From: Candidatus Nitrospira kreftii
GTDB taxonomy: Bacteria > Nitrospirota > Nitrospiria > Nitrospirales > Nitrospiraceae
Length of the DNA stretch: 64,000 bases
Direction of reading: 5' to 3'
NCBI GenBank assembly: GCA_014058405.1
Contig: CP047423.1
Location: forward strand, 1,922,001-1,986,000
Of the stretch, positions 9,485 through 19,068 are shown in pieces. The position numbers and the translations under genes are program-made. The notes below the pieces were generated by a model. That model had not been told where the DNA came from, searched no databases, and saw only the letters and a program-made list of their open reading frames with translations. Each line of letters opens with the position of its first letter. Positions within the stretch are counted from its first letter, which is position 1.

Positions 9485-9975
9485 GGCGAATTCCTCCTTG
9501 TGCGATGCCCAGCACCATCATCCTGAGTATCATGCCTACGGGGCAACAGGCGCCAATGGTCTGAGCTCATCTTGGTGTTATTATATAGTCCGAGAACATG
9601 AAGAGATGATTAGGACAAGATGAAAACTTCTTCATAATACTCAGACGAGTCTTCATCAGCGGTATCGCTGATTGGAATGGTTCGAATGGATGAAACGAAT
9701 GGCCCCGCGATTCTGGTCAGATAGAGGCTGGAGAAGTTCAGACGCAATATCCGGTATGGAGTTGATGTCGCAGACGATTCCCTTGTCTCGTTCATGGAGA
9801 AACGTCGGATTACAGTCTCTCGGATTATAGTCTCATGGAGGAAAACAGGATGATCGGAACGGGGGACGGATGAAATACAAAAGTACACAGGCTACTGACC
9901 AGACGCGGGCCTGTGATTTAGGGACGAGGTATCGAAATGATTGTGCGACGTTCGATGAATCGCACGCCTGGTTTG
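9485..9975. other. Intergenic, AT-richer, no confident gene
   Basis: Almost 500 bases with lower GC than the neighbourhood and no convincing gene. A 92-codon minus-strand frame (9610-9888) lacks a ribosome binding site and has an unlikely composition. A 15-bp tandem duplication lies at 9805-9834. The segment next to 9485 holds the ribosome binding site of the small gene at 9164-9484. Confidence 0.45.
9805..9834. repeat. 15-bp tandem duplication, one mismatch
   Basis: Two adjacent copies, TCGGATTACAGTCTC then TCGGATTATAGTCTC. The pair is bracketed by similar words (CATGGAGAAAC before, CATGGAGGAAAAC after). No function is assigned. Confidence 0.7.
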
Positions 9976-10359
9976 TTAGGCCTTAAAAGCCGCTACAGCC
10001 TCCTCTTCCGTGTTGCACAATTGAACGCTTTCTCCGTACACGCGGTTCAATAAATTAAATCCGCTGGCTTCGAGGGCTTCTTTTACCATCCCTTTCGCGG
10101 CGGCAATCTTCATCTCTCCCTGCACATTGTTGAGTTGCTTGCACGCCAGAATAAGAACTCGGATGCCACCGCTGCTGATATAGTCGACATCAGCCAGATT
10201 GACGACAACTTTTCTGGCGCCCGCGTCGACAATCTTTTTCATTTCCTGGTTCCCGTGCTCGGCTGTGGTAGCCGCAAGGCTTCCCTGCATGTTCACAACG
10301 GTGATGCCGGCGTTCTCACGCGAGGTCACGGTCAATGTGTGTCGGGTTCCCTGGTCCAT
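9976..10359 (-). CDS. STAS-domain anti-sigma factor antagonist
   Basis: A 127-residue single STAS domain of the SpoIIAA/RsbV type. In partner switching the unphosphorylated form captures the anti-sigma kinase, and a PP2C phosphatase reactivates it. The conserved core VVVNLADVDYISSGGIRVLI carries the phosphorylatable serine in the usual DxxYISSxG context. It lies 206 bases downstream of, and in the same direction as, the large MHYT-PP2C-HATPase-STAS protein, which contains the matching phosphatase and kinase-like domains, so a functional pair is likely. No partner sigma factor or transporter gene is adjacent. Confidence 0.88.
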   Translation of the reverse strand: MDQGTRHTLTVTSRENAGITVVNMQGSLAATTAEHGNQEMKKIVDAGARKVVVNLADVDYISSGGIRVLILACKQLNNVQGEMKIAAAKGMVKEALEASGFNLLNRVYGESVQLCNTEEEAVAAFKA

Positions 10360-10565
10360 TTCTTATGCTCCTTTTCCGGTGAAGATTGGACTCGTTATGA
10401 TCTGTTTGGCGCAAGCAATACATGTATCGCGCCAGGCCTCGCGCATACCACAAGTGGGACCAATCATAGCAAAGACGGGCGCACGCTTCCATCCTGGCAA
10501 CAGCGTAGGCGTGAACAGCTTGATTTCTGCATGAATTAGAGCATCCCCAAGGATGAAACGAAGCT

Positions 10566-13367
10566 CTAGCCCCGCTCTTGGACCTTCGACAGAGCTTCAT
10601 CCATCGTGGAAGCGTGAAGGCTCGTCATCAGCGCTCCGCTCAGTTGAAGGACCATCCTGACATGGTCACTCCCTCCCGAGAGTACCACCCTTCCACCAAT
10701 TTGCATCATCGCGACTACAGCTTTGAGAATCACCCGCAACCCAATAGAGGAAATATACGAAATCTGTGAGAGGTCAAGCACAATCTGCCGTTCCCCTCGC
10801 CCGATGTGGTGGGTCAGCACACGCTCCACTTCCGGCGCGCTGTTCGTATCGAAGCGGTCCCGTGGGGTGACGATCAGCACGGTCCCACTGTGACGTATTT
10901 CGACACCACCTCCGTCCTTCCGAGAGTCTTCCGGTAATTCTTGCGGAAGTCTCCCGACGTCGAGTGCGCTGATTCCTGTCATATCGGTACGACTGCTTGA
11001 ACCAGCTGTCCCGGACACCAGCCTCTTTTTTATCGTCAGAACATTACGCCTCACATTCCGATGGTACGTCACTTCGTCAAACATGGCCCGGACCAGATGA
11101 ATCCCCAAGCCACCGATTTCACGTTCATGCAACAACACCGACAGGTCCGGGGGAGCGACCGATAGCGGGTTAAAGGGGATGCCATCATCCCGAATAGTCA
11201 GCACGACACACGCGTCAAGCACTTCGCCTTCTACTTCGATGTGATGCTCCGTCGGATCATTAGGGAATGCATACTGCACCACGTTGTTCAGCAGGTCATC
11301 CAGCGCCATATTGAAGGTGGGGATAAGCGGTTTGGCACCTGGCCATTGCGCAACATACTCCTCAAACGCAATCTGTAAGTCGGGGATGGCCATCAACTGA
11401 TTAACCATCGTTTGGTGAAAGACCTTGACCGCAACGTTGGGCGGAGGGACGCCGTGATATCGCAGTCCCAGCATGGTGATATCGTCGGCCTGAGGGACCT
11501 CTCCGGCAAACCCTCTCACCGCATTCATGACTTCACTGAGCCGATCGACGACGGAGCCAGCTTTGGACTTGGTAAGGACCGATTTCAATCGGCTGTTGCC
11601 GAACAGTTCACGCCGCCTATTATCGGCCTCAGTGACTCCATCAGTGTACAAGAAGAGTTCGTCGCCCGGACCCAATTGAATCGTGCTTTCCTTGAATGCG
11701 ATACCCGGCATGGGGCCTACCATAGGGCCGTCTTGGGCCGTCATCCATTCGAACTGTCCACCCTGCCGCTTCAGCAGCGGAGGGTTGTGCCCCGCATTCG
11801 TCGCGAGAAGCGTCCCATCACGAAGATTCAAGATGCCCAGGTACAGCGTCACAAACATGCAGGAATCGTTATCTGCGCTGAGGGCATCATTCACATGGGT
11901 CACAATACTGGCGGGCGAGGGATCAGACATTGCCCTGGTCTTGACCATGATCTTGGTCATCGCCATAAAGAGCGCGGCAGGAACACCATTGCCCGCCACA
12001 TCGCCGACTACGAAACACAGTCGATGATCGTCGATCAGAAAGAAATCGTAAAGATCGCCCCCGATTTCCAGTGCTGGTTCGAGCACGGCATACAGTTCCA
12101 GCTCCTTCCGATCCGGGAAGGGAGGAAACACACGGGGGAGCATGCTCCGCTGAATATCCCGACCGACATTCAGTTCCTCCTGCATGCGGGCTTTCGCTGC
12201 TTCCACCAGCGCCAATGAATCCGTCAAGCGCCGCGTGGCATCCTCGGCAGCCTGTTCAGCATTTTTCAGAGCCGTGATGTCGGTTGCAATGGCGACAATG
12301 CCGCCATCGTGCGTCCTCTTTTCGTTGATCTGGATCCATTCGCCGTTGGACCTGTACTGAATATAGGGCCCTTGTGGGTTGTCGTGCATGTCGAGGCGGT
12401 TTTTCACCCAAGAGTCGACATTCCCGATTGCCGCGGGGATATCGCCTCGTTCGGCGATACGACGGATAATTGATTCAAATGAATCGCCGGGCTGGACCTG
12501 AGCTCCAGCCCCAGAGACCACTTCGCGATACTTGCGATTACAGATCACCAGACGATCGTCTACATCGAAGAGCGCAAACCATTGCGGGACGCTTTCGATC
12601 GCCTCCATCAGCCGGGCATGACTATCACGCGCCAGACTTGAGGCTGTGGTCACTTGCCGATCGATGATGGCCAGGAGAGTCGAGAGCGACACCGCGACAA
12701 CGGCGAGAAGCTGCACTTCGATCCCCGGTAGCGGAGTACTTGTCGTGAAGCCAGAAAAACTGTAGGCGGGAATCATCCCGGCCAAGTGGGAGGCAGACAA
12801 GGCGACACCCATGACACTTGCCTTTTCCGTTACACGCCAGTCCCTATGCCGAATGTTCCAACCGCCCACCAAGAGGACGACGATACCGAGCCCGACCATC
12901 CCCACAACCGAGAGAATGAAGAGAGGCAAGTCCTGCAGGACATCGGCCATCTGATGTATGGCCATCAAACTCGTAAAATGCGTCACCATCAGGCAGGCCC
13001 CCATCATCAACCCACCGGATACGAGTCGGAGGTGACTCCCGTCATGGGTGCTGATGAGATAGACCGCTACGGCTCCAGCAGCTCCGGCGGATAGGATGGA
13101 AACGATAGCGAGCCCAACGTCCTGTACGGCTGGAATCGGCGGACAGAATGCCAGATTCCCGATGAAGTGGATTGCCCAGATCTCAAGCCCACCTGCGACG
13201 GCGCCTACTGAAAGCCACCGCAGCTTAAAGGATACTTGTTCGGTTGCGCGCATCCGTTCGGCAATGCTGAGGATGACATAGGCTGCCGCACCCCCAAGCA
13301 GCATCGAACAGACGGCAAGCACCGGATCGCAAATTCCCAACAAGGCGAAGCTCCGGTCAGGACTCAT
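10566..13367 (-). CDS. MHYT-PAS-SpoIIE phosphatase-HATPase-STAS fused regulator
   Basis: A 933-residue membrane regulator combining every module of a partner-switching system. Residues 10-235 form seven hydrophobic segments with MHYT-type motifs (IWAIHFIG, MVTHFTS, SASHLAGM), thought to sense gases or redox through copper. Residues 250-370 are a PAS domain. A coiled linker leads to a PP2C/SpoIIE phosphatase (about 425-635) with GGDLYD, GDVAGNG, DGVTEAD and the terminal DD metal ligands. Residues 650-785 form an RsbW-like HATPase with DDLLNN, DDGIPFNP and GGLGIHLV. Residues 825-930 are a STAS domain with the YISSIGLRV serine motif. A separate STAS protein follows 206 bases downstream. The fused antagonist could be an internal substrate of the kinase and phosphatase. 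Confidence 0.88.
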   Translation of the reverse strand: MSPDRSFALLGICDPVLAVCSMLLGGAAAYVILSIAERMRATEQVSFKLRWLSVGAVAGGLEIWAIHFIGNLAFCPPIPAVQDVGLAIVSILSAGAAGAVAVYLISTHDGSHLRLVSGGLMMGACLMVTHFTSLMAIHQMADVLQDLPLFILSVVGMVGLGIVVLLVGGWNIRHRDWRVTEKASVMGVALSASHLAGMIPAYSFSGFTTSTPLPGIEVQLLAVVAVSLSTLLAIIDRQVTTASSLARDSHARLMEAIESVPQWFALFDVDDRLVICNRKYREVVSGAGAQVQPGDSFESIIRRIAERGDIPAAIGNVDSWVKNRLDMHDNPQGPYIQYRSNGEWIQINEKRTHDGGIVAIATDITALKNAEQAAEDATRRLTDSLALVEAAKARMQEELNVGRDIQRSMLPRVFPPFPDRKELELYAVLEPALEIGGDLYDFFLIDDHRLCFVVGDVAGNGVPAALFMAMTKIMVKTRAMSDPSPASIVTHVNDALSADNDSCMFVTLYLGILNLRDGTLLATNAGHNPPLLKRQGGQFEWMTAQDGPMVGPMPGIAFKESTIQLGPGDELFLYTDGVTEADNRRRELFGNSRLKSVLTKSKAGSVVDRLSEVMNAVRGFAGEVPQADDITMLGLRYHGVPPPNVAVKVFHQTMVNQLMAIPDLQIAFEEYVAQWPGAKPLIPTFNMALDDLLNNVVQYAFPNDPTEHHIEVEGEVLDACVVLTIRDDGIPFNPLSVAPPDLSVLLHEREIGGLGIHLVRAMFDEVTYHRNVRRNVLTIKKRLVSGTAGSSSRTDMTGISALDVGRLPQELPEDSRKDGGGVEIRHSGTVLIVTPRDRFDTNSAPEVERVLTHHIGRGERQIVLDLSQISYISSIGLRVILKAVVAMMQIGGRVVLSGGSDHVRMVLQLSGALMTSLHASTMDEALSKVQERG

Positions 13368-13519
13368 GTGATAGGAGTGGAGTGGAGATCATGACATCTT
13401 CATCCGGGATTATAGAAACGATAAACACCATCAATTGATGTATCACCTACCATGTTATACCGCATCTCTCAAGTTGGATATCCGGAACGGACACCCCATC
13501 GCAGCGTTTAAAGGGGCCA

Positions 13520-14476
13520 TCAATGTACCGGCTGATTGAGGCGATCCCAACGCGGCGTGCGTAGATCGTCATCCACAGACCAGTAGATGAACACAACCTG
13601 TCCTAGAATCTGGGTCCTCCTGATGGGCCCTAAGAAGCGGCTATCCAAACTCTCTTCTCTGTTGTCGCCCAAAACGTAGTAGGTATCCGGCGGGACGATC
13701 ATGGGTCCGACATGATCGCGCACGTTTCCGGGGGCAAGAGATCGGTCGGTGTGCTGCACATAGGATTCCGTCATGGGTTCACCATTCACCGAGAGTGCCT
13801 GAGCACGGATCTCGATCAGATCACCAGGAAGCCCGATCACTCGATGCAACAAGAGTTTCCCCTCTTCGTCCGGATAGCGGTAGAGGACGACATCCCCTCG
13901 TCGTGGAGTTGCTGTCTGATAGGCAACCCGGTTCACAATGACGTGGTCCCCCGGTAAGAACGTGGGGATCATCGCCTCGTGAGAAATTTCGAACGTCTGC
14001 GACCGGGCCCGGACTACTGGTAATAGTGTCGGGAGACGATCAGTCACAAAGCTCCGACGTAGAAGCTGCACCTGAGACGATGCATTCAGGATCTCCCGTT
14101 CGTACTCATCGACAAGTCTCTGAGCCTCCTTGATGGACAGGATTTCAGCATAGTGTTCGGCGAGATGCTGTTCCCAGAAGTCGGCCGGAGACAGGTCGAA
14201 CAGCATCACCTTGAGTGAGCCTGCGAACGATCGCTGGATGGGCTCAAAGTCGGCCGGGAGCAACGGGCCGGCAAGATCCGACTGGAGCTCAAGTTGACGG
14301 CTATACCCCACCACATCGGCCTGATCCACAACCGCCCGGTAGAGACGATTAGAAGATACTTCTAGGTGTGCCAGTTGTTGAAAAACGCTTTTCGGCTCTT
14401 GGTCGCGGTGTGAAACGGGACTCGGGGCACTGCTGCATCCTGCCCACAGCCCCATGCATGCAATCAGCAGGCACAT
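13520..14476 (-). CDS. Lipoprotein with signal-peptidase I (S26) fold, catalytic residues replaced
   Basis: A 318-residue protein with a lipobox (LWAGC, Cys14), a helical region of about 140 residues, then the S26 fold: box B, box D (RGDVVLYRYP, HRVIGLPGD) and box E (GDNREESLDSRFLGPI). Box B reads FEISHEAMIPTFLPGD, so the residue just before the Met that is normally the nucleophilic serine is alanine (Ala168). The usual general-base lysine before RVIGLPGD is histidine (His211). His is normal for the ER/SipW type, but that type still needs the serine. The lipid anchor replaces the usual transmembrane helix. Probably not a working leader peptidase of the standard type; a chaperone or scaffold role is conceivable but unproven. 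Confidence 0.75.
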   Translation of the reverse strand: MCLLIACMGLWAGCSSAPSPVSHRDQEPKSVFQQLAHLEVSSNRLYRAVVDQADVVGYSRQLELQSDLAGPLLPADFEPIQRSFAGSLKVMLFDLSPADFWEQHLAEHYAEILSIKEAQRLVDEYEREILNASSQVQLLRRSFVTDRLPTLLPVVRARSQTFEISHEAMIPTFLPGDHVIVNRVAYQTATPRRGDVVLYRYPDEEGKLLLHRVIGLPGDLIEIRAQALSVNGEPMTESYVQHTDRSLAPGNVRDHVGPMIVPPDTYYVLGDNREESLDSRFLGPIRRTQILGQVVFIYWSVDDDLRTPRWDRLNQPVH

Positions 14477-14774
14477 CGCCGTGCGATTCGTAGATCGATC
14501 GTCGTGGAAGGTCGCAGGGGGGAGCTGTTTGCCGTTCAGTCAACACCTCTTTCTTAGCTTGCGGTAGGATATCGTACCAGGCCTGAATGGGGAAGGCCTC
14601 TCGGACTCGGCCGCACGTGTCTGGCCTACGGCACGTTCGCAAAATTTGGACCGTACCATGTTGCCTATTCCACTCATCAAATGTGTTAGCCTATCCGGAG
14701 ACGGAATCAGTCCACATGCCAAAAGCCCTGGCCTAGTGTAGTGCCTGACGGGAGTACTGAGCAGATCGGGAGAG

Positions 14775-15461
14775 ATGATGCGTCTCGTCCTACTATTGGT
14801 CATTGTCGGTCTGATCATCTTCGGGCCGCAACTCTGGACCAGACGGGTGTTTGCCAAGCATAGTGCGCCGCGCCCTGACTTTCCAGGAACAGGAGGCGAA
14901 TTGGCCCGGCACCTGCTCAATCGTTTCGACATGCAGCACGTGAGGGTCGAACCGACCGAGACGGGCGACCACTACGACCCTGTCATCAAAGCAGTCCGAC
15001 TCACGTCCCCTATATTCGATGGGAAATCCCTCACGGCGATTACGGTCGCCGCCCACGAGGTCGGACATGCTATTCAAGACCATCTAGGTTACCAGCCCCT
15101 CGCGGAGCGCACCAAGCTTGTGCGAGTTGCGCATGGAGCAGAGAAGGTCGGTATCGTCCTGATGATGGGGATTCCAATCGCGGCGGCCGTCGCCCGAAGC
15201 CCTGCGGCAGGCGTCGTTGTCATGGTGGCCGGACTGGCGACCATGGGGATCTCTACGCTGGTGCACCTCGTCACGCTTCCGGTCGAGTGGGACGCCAGCT
15301 TCAGACGTGCCCTCCCCGTTCTCCGACAGGGAAGTTATCTGTCACCCGAAGATGAGCGAGGCGCTCGCAGCATCCTGACTGCCGCCGCCCTGACCTACGT
15401 AGCGGCTTCTCTTGCCAGTCTGCTGAACTTGTGGCGCTGGATTGCCCTCCTACGACGTTAA
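14775..15461 (+). CDS. Neutral zinc metallopeptidase, YugP family
   Basis: A 228-residue membrane protein of the Zn-peptidase_2 (YugP) family. An N-terminal membrane segment is followed by a soluble part with the HEVGH zinc motif (residues 94-98) inside ITVAAHEVGHAIQDHLGY. Two or three further hydrophobic segments follow, and the third zinc ligand region is probably the VEWDASFRRAL stretch. GGGAGAG directly precedes paired ATGs at 14775 and 14778. It is divergent from the signal-peptidase-like gene and convergent with the reductase gene. The substrate is unknown. Confidence 0.88.
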   Translation: MMRLVLLLVIVGLIIFGPQLWTRRVFAKHSAPRPDFPGTGGELARHLLNRFDMQHVRVEPTETGDHYDPVIKAVRLTSPIFDGKSLTAITVAAHEVGHAIQDHLGYQPLAERTKLVRVAHGAEKVGIVLMMGIPIAAAVARSPAAGVVVMVAGLATMGISTLVHLVTLPVEWDASFRRALPVLRQGSYLSPEDERGARSILTAAALTYVAASLASLLNLWRWIALLRR

Positions 15462-15491
15462 GCCTTGCCCATAGCGTGGCCGGGGAGGTCC

Positions 15492-16652
15492 CTACCCTGA
15501 GCCTTTGAACGTCTGAGGCGTGAGAAGCTTGAGCAGAGTCCGAGGTGTGAACGCCAAGTCTCGATAGAACCGCTTCCCGGCCATCACGTCCGTCACCGCC
15601 TCACAGAGCCGTTGCCCCTGTCGAGAAAACGCCCAGGATCGCGTGCGAGGAAAGTCGTACAGTAGCCGGGCCAGCCATCGCCCTCTTTGCAGTTCAGGAA
15701 GGATTGTTTCAGCCAGTGAGCGAATATAGGCGTGTTTGACGGGCTCCTCTTCAAGATGCCTATCGATCAAGGATTGCGCTGCCATCAAGCTGCTACGAAT
15801 GGCGAACGAAATGCCTTCCCCGGTGACAGGATCGGCGAAGCCGGCAGTATCACCGACCAACAGGATACGCTTGTCGACAAAGGGCCCTGTTCGTGGTCGG
15901 ATGGGGATGACAAAGCCATGTTGCTCGACTTGCGTGACCGAACCACAGCCAAGCCGATCGAGATAGCGCGCCATCGATGCCTTGAGATCGCCTCCCCCCC
16001 GCACTGTCGACAGCACACCAATCGACAGATGATCCTTTTTAGGAAAGGCCCATGCATACCCATGAGGCAGGATGCCAAAATCAAATCTCGCCAGGCCGCG
16101 AAATCTATCCAGTCGATCACGAGCAACCGTCACTTCGTACTCGAGAGCTGGGATGAGGACGCGTCTGTCGGCCAAACCCATTTTGCGTGCAACTGTACTG
16201 AGTGCCCCATCGGCAGCTACCACGAACTTGGCCTTCATTGATCCTGCGTTGGTGCCGACCGTGAGGAAGTCGCCCTGAAACGAAACATTCTCTACGGTAC
16301 ATCGCTGGTGGACGACTGCTCCGGCTGTTTGTGCAGCTGACAAAAGAGCGAAATCAAACTGATCACGCATCGTCATGGAGACGATGGGCGTCTGTCGATG
16401 AGTCGTGAAGGACAATTCAGCAGGGAGAAGATGTAACTGCGCGGCATGACAGTCCTGCTCGACCACATGGCGCACATCTACGGGCAGGGCCTGCATTGCC
16501 CGGCCCACGATCCCGCCGCCACAGGTCTTATACCTTGGCAGCGCGGCCTTCTCGAGCACGGCAACCGTCACACCCGCTTTTGCCAGACGCCACGCCGCGC
16601 ACGATCCAGCCGGTCCGCTGCCGACCACGATGACGTCATACGAGGTATTCAT
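15492..16652 (-). CDS. Geranylgeranyl-reductase family FAD oxidoreductase
   Basis: A 386-residue flavoprotein of the GGR/ChlP-like branch of the p-hydroxybenzoate-hydroxylase fold. It has the N-terminal dinucleotide site VVGSGPAGSCAAWRLAKAG, a KTCGGGIVGR stretch typical of the family, and the second FAD motif GDTAGFADPVTGEGISFAIR. Members reduce isoprenoid double bonds of lipids or quinones. Which substrate applies cannot be told, and no isoprenoid genes are nearby. The ATG at 16652 is preceded by GTGAGGC at a tight spacing. It stands between a convergent metallopeptidase and HflX. Confidence 0.88.
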   Translation of the reverse strand: MNTSYDVIVVGSGPAGSCAAWRLAKAGVTVAVLEKAALPRYKTCGGGIVGRAMQALPVDVRHVVEQDCHAAQLHLLPAELSFTTHRQTPIVSMTMRDQFDFALLSAAQTAGAVVHQRCTVENVSFQGDFLTVGTNAGSMKAKFVVAADGALSTVARKMGLADRRVLIPALEYEVTVARDRLDRFRGLARFDFGILPHGYAWAFPKKDHLSIGVLSTVRGGGDLKASMARYLDRLGCGSVTQVEQHGFVIPIRPRTGPFVDKRILLVGDTAGFADPVTGEGISFAIRSSLMAAQSLIDRHLEEEPVKHAYIRSLAETILPELQRGRWLARLLYDFPRTRSWAFSRQGQRLCEAVTDVMAGKRFYRDLAFTPRTLLKLLTPQTFKGSG

Positions 16653-16739
16653 GCCTCACGCATTCTGCAAACCAAGACGGCCCGTACCTATGGTGTCCCC
16701 CCAAGGAAATTCTTGAGCACCAGCTCCATTGGACGGTGA

Positions 16740-18137
16740 TCACAACCGCATGAGCTTCTTTTTGATCACAGCAAGGTTTTCAGGTGTGGAGCGCACCAGG
16801 ATCGTGAGCCCCTCGGCATCATAGTTCTCGGACAAGATCCGCATCCGAGCACGGATCTCTGCAAGCACGCCTTGAGCCGTAAACGGCAGATGCAACTCCT
16901 CGTCGACCATCTCGCGTTCAAAGTAGCGCATGATGCGCTCACGTAACGATTTCAAATCGTCTTGGCTTCTCGTGGACAGAAGAACAGCGTCAGGATATTC
17001 GGCCTTCAGCGAGGCAATCTCTTCCGGTCCGAGACGATCTTGTTTATTCAACACCAAAAGGCTGGGGACGTCTGTGGCTCCCACCTCGGCCAACACCTTC
17101 CGTGTGACGTCGAGTTGGGATCGAAACGACGGATCTGACGCATCAACGACAAACAGCAACAGTGACGCACCAGCTGCTTCATCAAGCGTCGACTTGAACG
17201 ACGCCACCAGGTCATGGGGGAGCTTGTTGATGAATCCCACCGTATCGGTCATCAGCACTTTGGGACGAGTCTCTGGATGCAGAGGCCGAATCGTGGTGTC
17301 GAGCGTGGCGAACAGCTTATCGGCCACAAGCACCTCGCTTCCCGTCATCGCACGCATCAGCGAGGATTTGCCCGCATTGGTGTACCCGACGAGGGCGACC
17401 GTCAATTCATTTCCCCGTCTCGCGCGGCGCGTGAGATGCTCGTCTCCAATCGCCGCCAATTCTACTCTAAGTTCTTTGATGCGATCGCGAATTCTACGCT
17501 TATCGAGCTCCAGACTCGTTTCTCCTGCCCCTTTGCCTCCGATCCCCCCCCTTTGCCGCTCTCCACCGCCACCGGTTTCACGCAACCGTGGTGCCAGGTA
17601 ATTGAGCCTCGCAATCTCCACCTGAAGTCCGGCCGCTCTGGTCCGAGCATGTCGGCTGAAAATCTCAATGATGACCCCGGTTCGATCGAGCACTTGCACG
17701 CCGGCGGCACGTTCAAGATTTTTCAATTGTGACGGCGACAGATCACAGTCCACGATGACGATCTGCGCTTGTTCGCGAGGACTGGGCGAGGCCTCGCTCG
17801 GTTCATCCGATTCCCCTTCCTCATCTTCTGATTCCTCCGCGCCGTCCACTTCAGCCGCCTCGCGCTTCGAGGCTGCCTTGTGCATCGGTCTCTCATACGA
17901 CGCCCCTACGGTTCCAGAACCTCCGGTCCACCGCGCCAATTCGGCGAGTTTGCCCTGACCCAACACCGTCGCAAATTTATCGGAACTGCGTTTTTGCGTC
18001 AGGCGGCCTACGACCTGATACCCGAGGGTTTTGACAAGACGGGTGAGCTCGTGCAGCGAACTCTCCAGCTCCTCACCTGTCACACGAGGAGTCTGGATCG
18101 CCACCAGCACGGCACGAGATGGTGAGGGATTTGACAT
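16740..18137 (-). CDS. hflX: Ribosome-associated GTPase HflX
   Basis: A 465-residue translational GTPase that splits or rescues stalled ribosomes. The N-terminal HflX domain has the VLGQGKLAEL pattern and DCDLSPSQLKNLE, then DRTGVIIEIFSRHARTRA and the glycine-rich GGGERQRGG linker. The G domain has G1 GYTNAGKSS, G3 DTVGF and G4 NKQD. An unusual acidic insertion (EESEDEEGESDEPSEASPSP) sits inside the N-terminal domain. The ATG at 18137 has AAAGGA about ten bases upstream; open codons extend ten residues further. Confidence 0.94.
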   Translation of the reverse strand: MSNPSPSRAVLVAIQTPRVTGEELESSLHELTRLVKTLGYQVVGRLTQKRSSDKFATVLGQGKLAELARWTGGSGTVGASYERPMHKAASKREAAEVDGAEESEDEEGESDEPSEASPSPREQAQIVIVDCDLSPSQLKNLERAAGVQVLDRTGVIIEIFSRHARTRAAGLQVEIARLNYLAPRLRETGGGGERQRGGIGGKGAGETSLELDKRRIRDRIKELRVELAAIGDEHLTRRARRGNELTVALVGYTNAGKSSLMRAMTGSEVLVADKLFATLDTTIRPLHPETRPKVLMTDTVGFINKLPHDLVASFKSTLDEAAGASLLLFVVDASDPSFRSQLDVTRKVLAEVGATDVPSLLVLNKQDRLGPEEIASLKAEYPDAVLLSTRSQDDLKSLRERIMRYFEREMVDEELHLPFTAQGVLAEIRARMRILSENYDAEGLTILVRSTPENLAVIKKKLMRL

Positions 18138-18336
18138 GGCTTGTTTTTCCTTTGATGACATCGTCAATGAGGGGATTTCATCTTAGCAGGGAATTGCGTT
18201 TAAAAGGCAGCTTACGTCGCAATATCGTCACAAGACGCTCAGCCATCATTACCGTGAGAATCTCTGTGGATGATCTTAAAAGACTTACAAGCTCTTTGCT
18301 CATTCGCGCAGCGCAGTCGTCCGGTGCTTCGACCGC

Positions 18337-19068
18337 TCAGTCCTTCAACGAGAACGGCGTGAAGTCCGTATGCCTGTCGTACCAGTCCTCGTTCTCCTGG
18401 CGCTTCAGCCAACCAACGATCGCGTAGGTCACCGGCGTGAAGACAATCTCGACGGAGACCTTGAACGCCCAGTTGAAGGCGATGACCTTTATCATCGTCC
18501 CTGGCTGCCAGATCCCGAGAAAGGCAATCGGATAGAAGAGGCCGCTGTCGACGAGCTGGCCGACCGCGGTCGAGCCGATCGTGCGGGTCCAGAGATGACG
18601 CCCCGCGGTCCAGACCTTCATCTTCGCCATGACATAGCTGTTCATGAAGTCGCCGCACCAGAAGGCGACCATCGAGGCAACGACAATCCGCCCCGTGCTC
18701 CCGAAGACGATCTCCAGCGCAGGCTGGATCACGGCATTGAAGGGCTCCTCCGGATCCCCCGGCATATGGATCACGAACAGCCCCATGATGGTCGCAAAGA
18801 TCATCGCGGTGAAGCCCGCCCAGATGACTTTGCGCGTGCGCGCGTAGCCATACACCTCGGTCAGCACGTCGCCGAAGATGTAGGAGATGGGGAAGAAGAG
18901 GTTCCCGGCGCCGAAGGTCAGCCCGAAGAGGATGCACGTCTTGCCCGGCCCGATCAGGTTCGAGCAGAGCAGGACCGTCACGAAGCCAGCCATGACGAGG
19001 TCGTAGTAGCGGTAATGGCGGGGGTTCGAGACGAGTTCGTGCTCGCGCGGTTCGGCGGGAGCGGTCAT
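18337..19068 (-). CDS. Queuosine precursor transporter, YhhQ/VUT family
   Basis: A 243-residue inner-membrane protein with six hydrophobic segments, matching the YhhQ (queuosine precursor transporter, VUT_1) family that imports preQ0/preQ1 for tRNA modification. Landmarks are FPISYIFGDVLTEVYGYART and MVAFWCGDFMNSYVMAKMK. Codon use is strikingly different from the neighbours: nearly every third position is G or C (for example CTC, ATC, GGC, TTC runs). This points to transfer from a high-GC donor. Its start codon and upstream region lie inside a 245-bp repeat that recurs at 20019-20263, where the gene body is missing. Confidence 0.9.
   Translation of the reverse strand: MTAPAEPREHELVSNPRHYRYYDLVMAGFVTVLLCSNLIGPGKTCILFGLTFGAGNLFFPISYIFGDVLTEVYGYARTRKVIWAGFTAMIFATIMGLFVIHMPGDPEEPFNAVIQPALEIVFGSTGRIVVASMVAFWCGDFMNSYVMAKMKVWTAGRHLWTRTIGSTAVGQLVDSGLFYPIAFLGIWQPGTMIKVIAFNWAFKVSVEIVFTPVTYAIVGWLKRQENEDWYDRHTDFTPFSLKD

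Noticed and set aside
9610-9888. 92-codon minus-strand frame in the 9.5-9.9 kb gap
   Set aside because: No ribosome binding site, unlikely composition, overlaps a tandem duplication.
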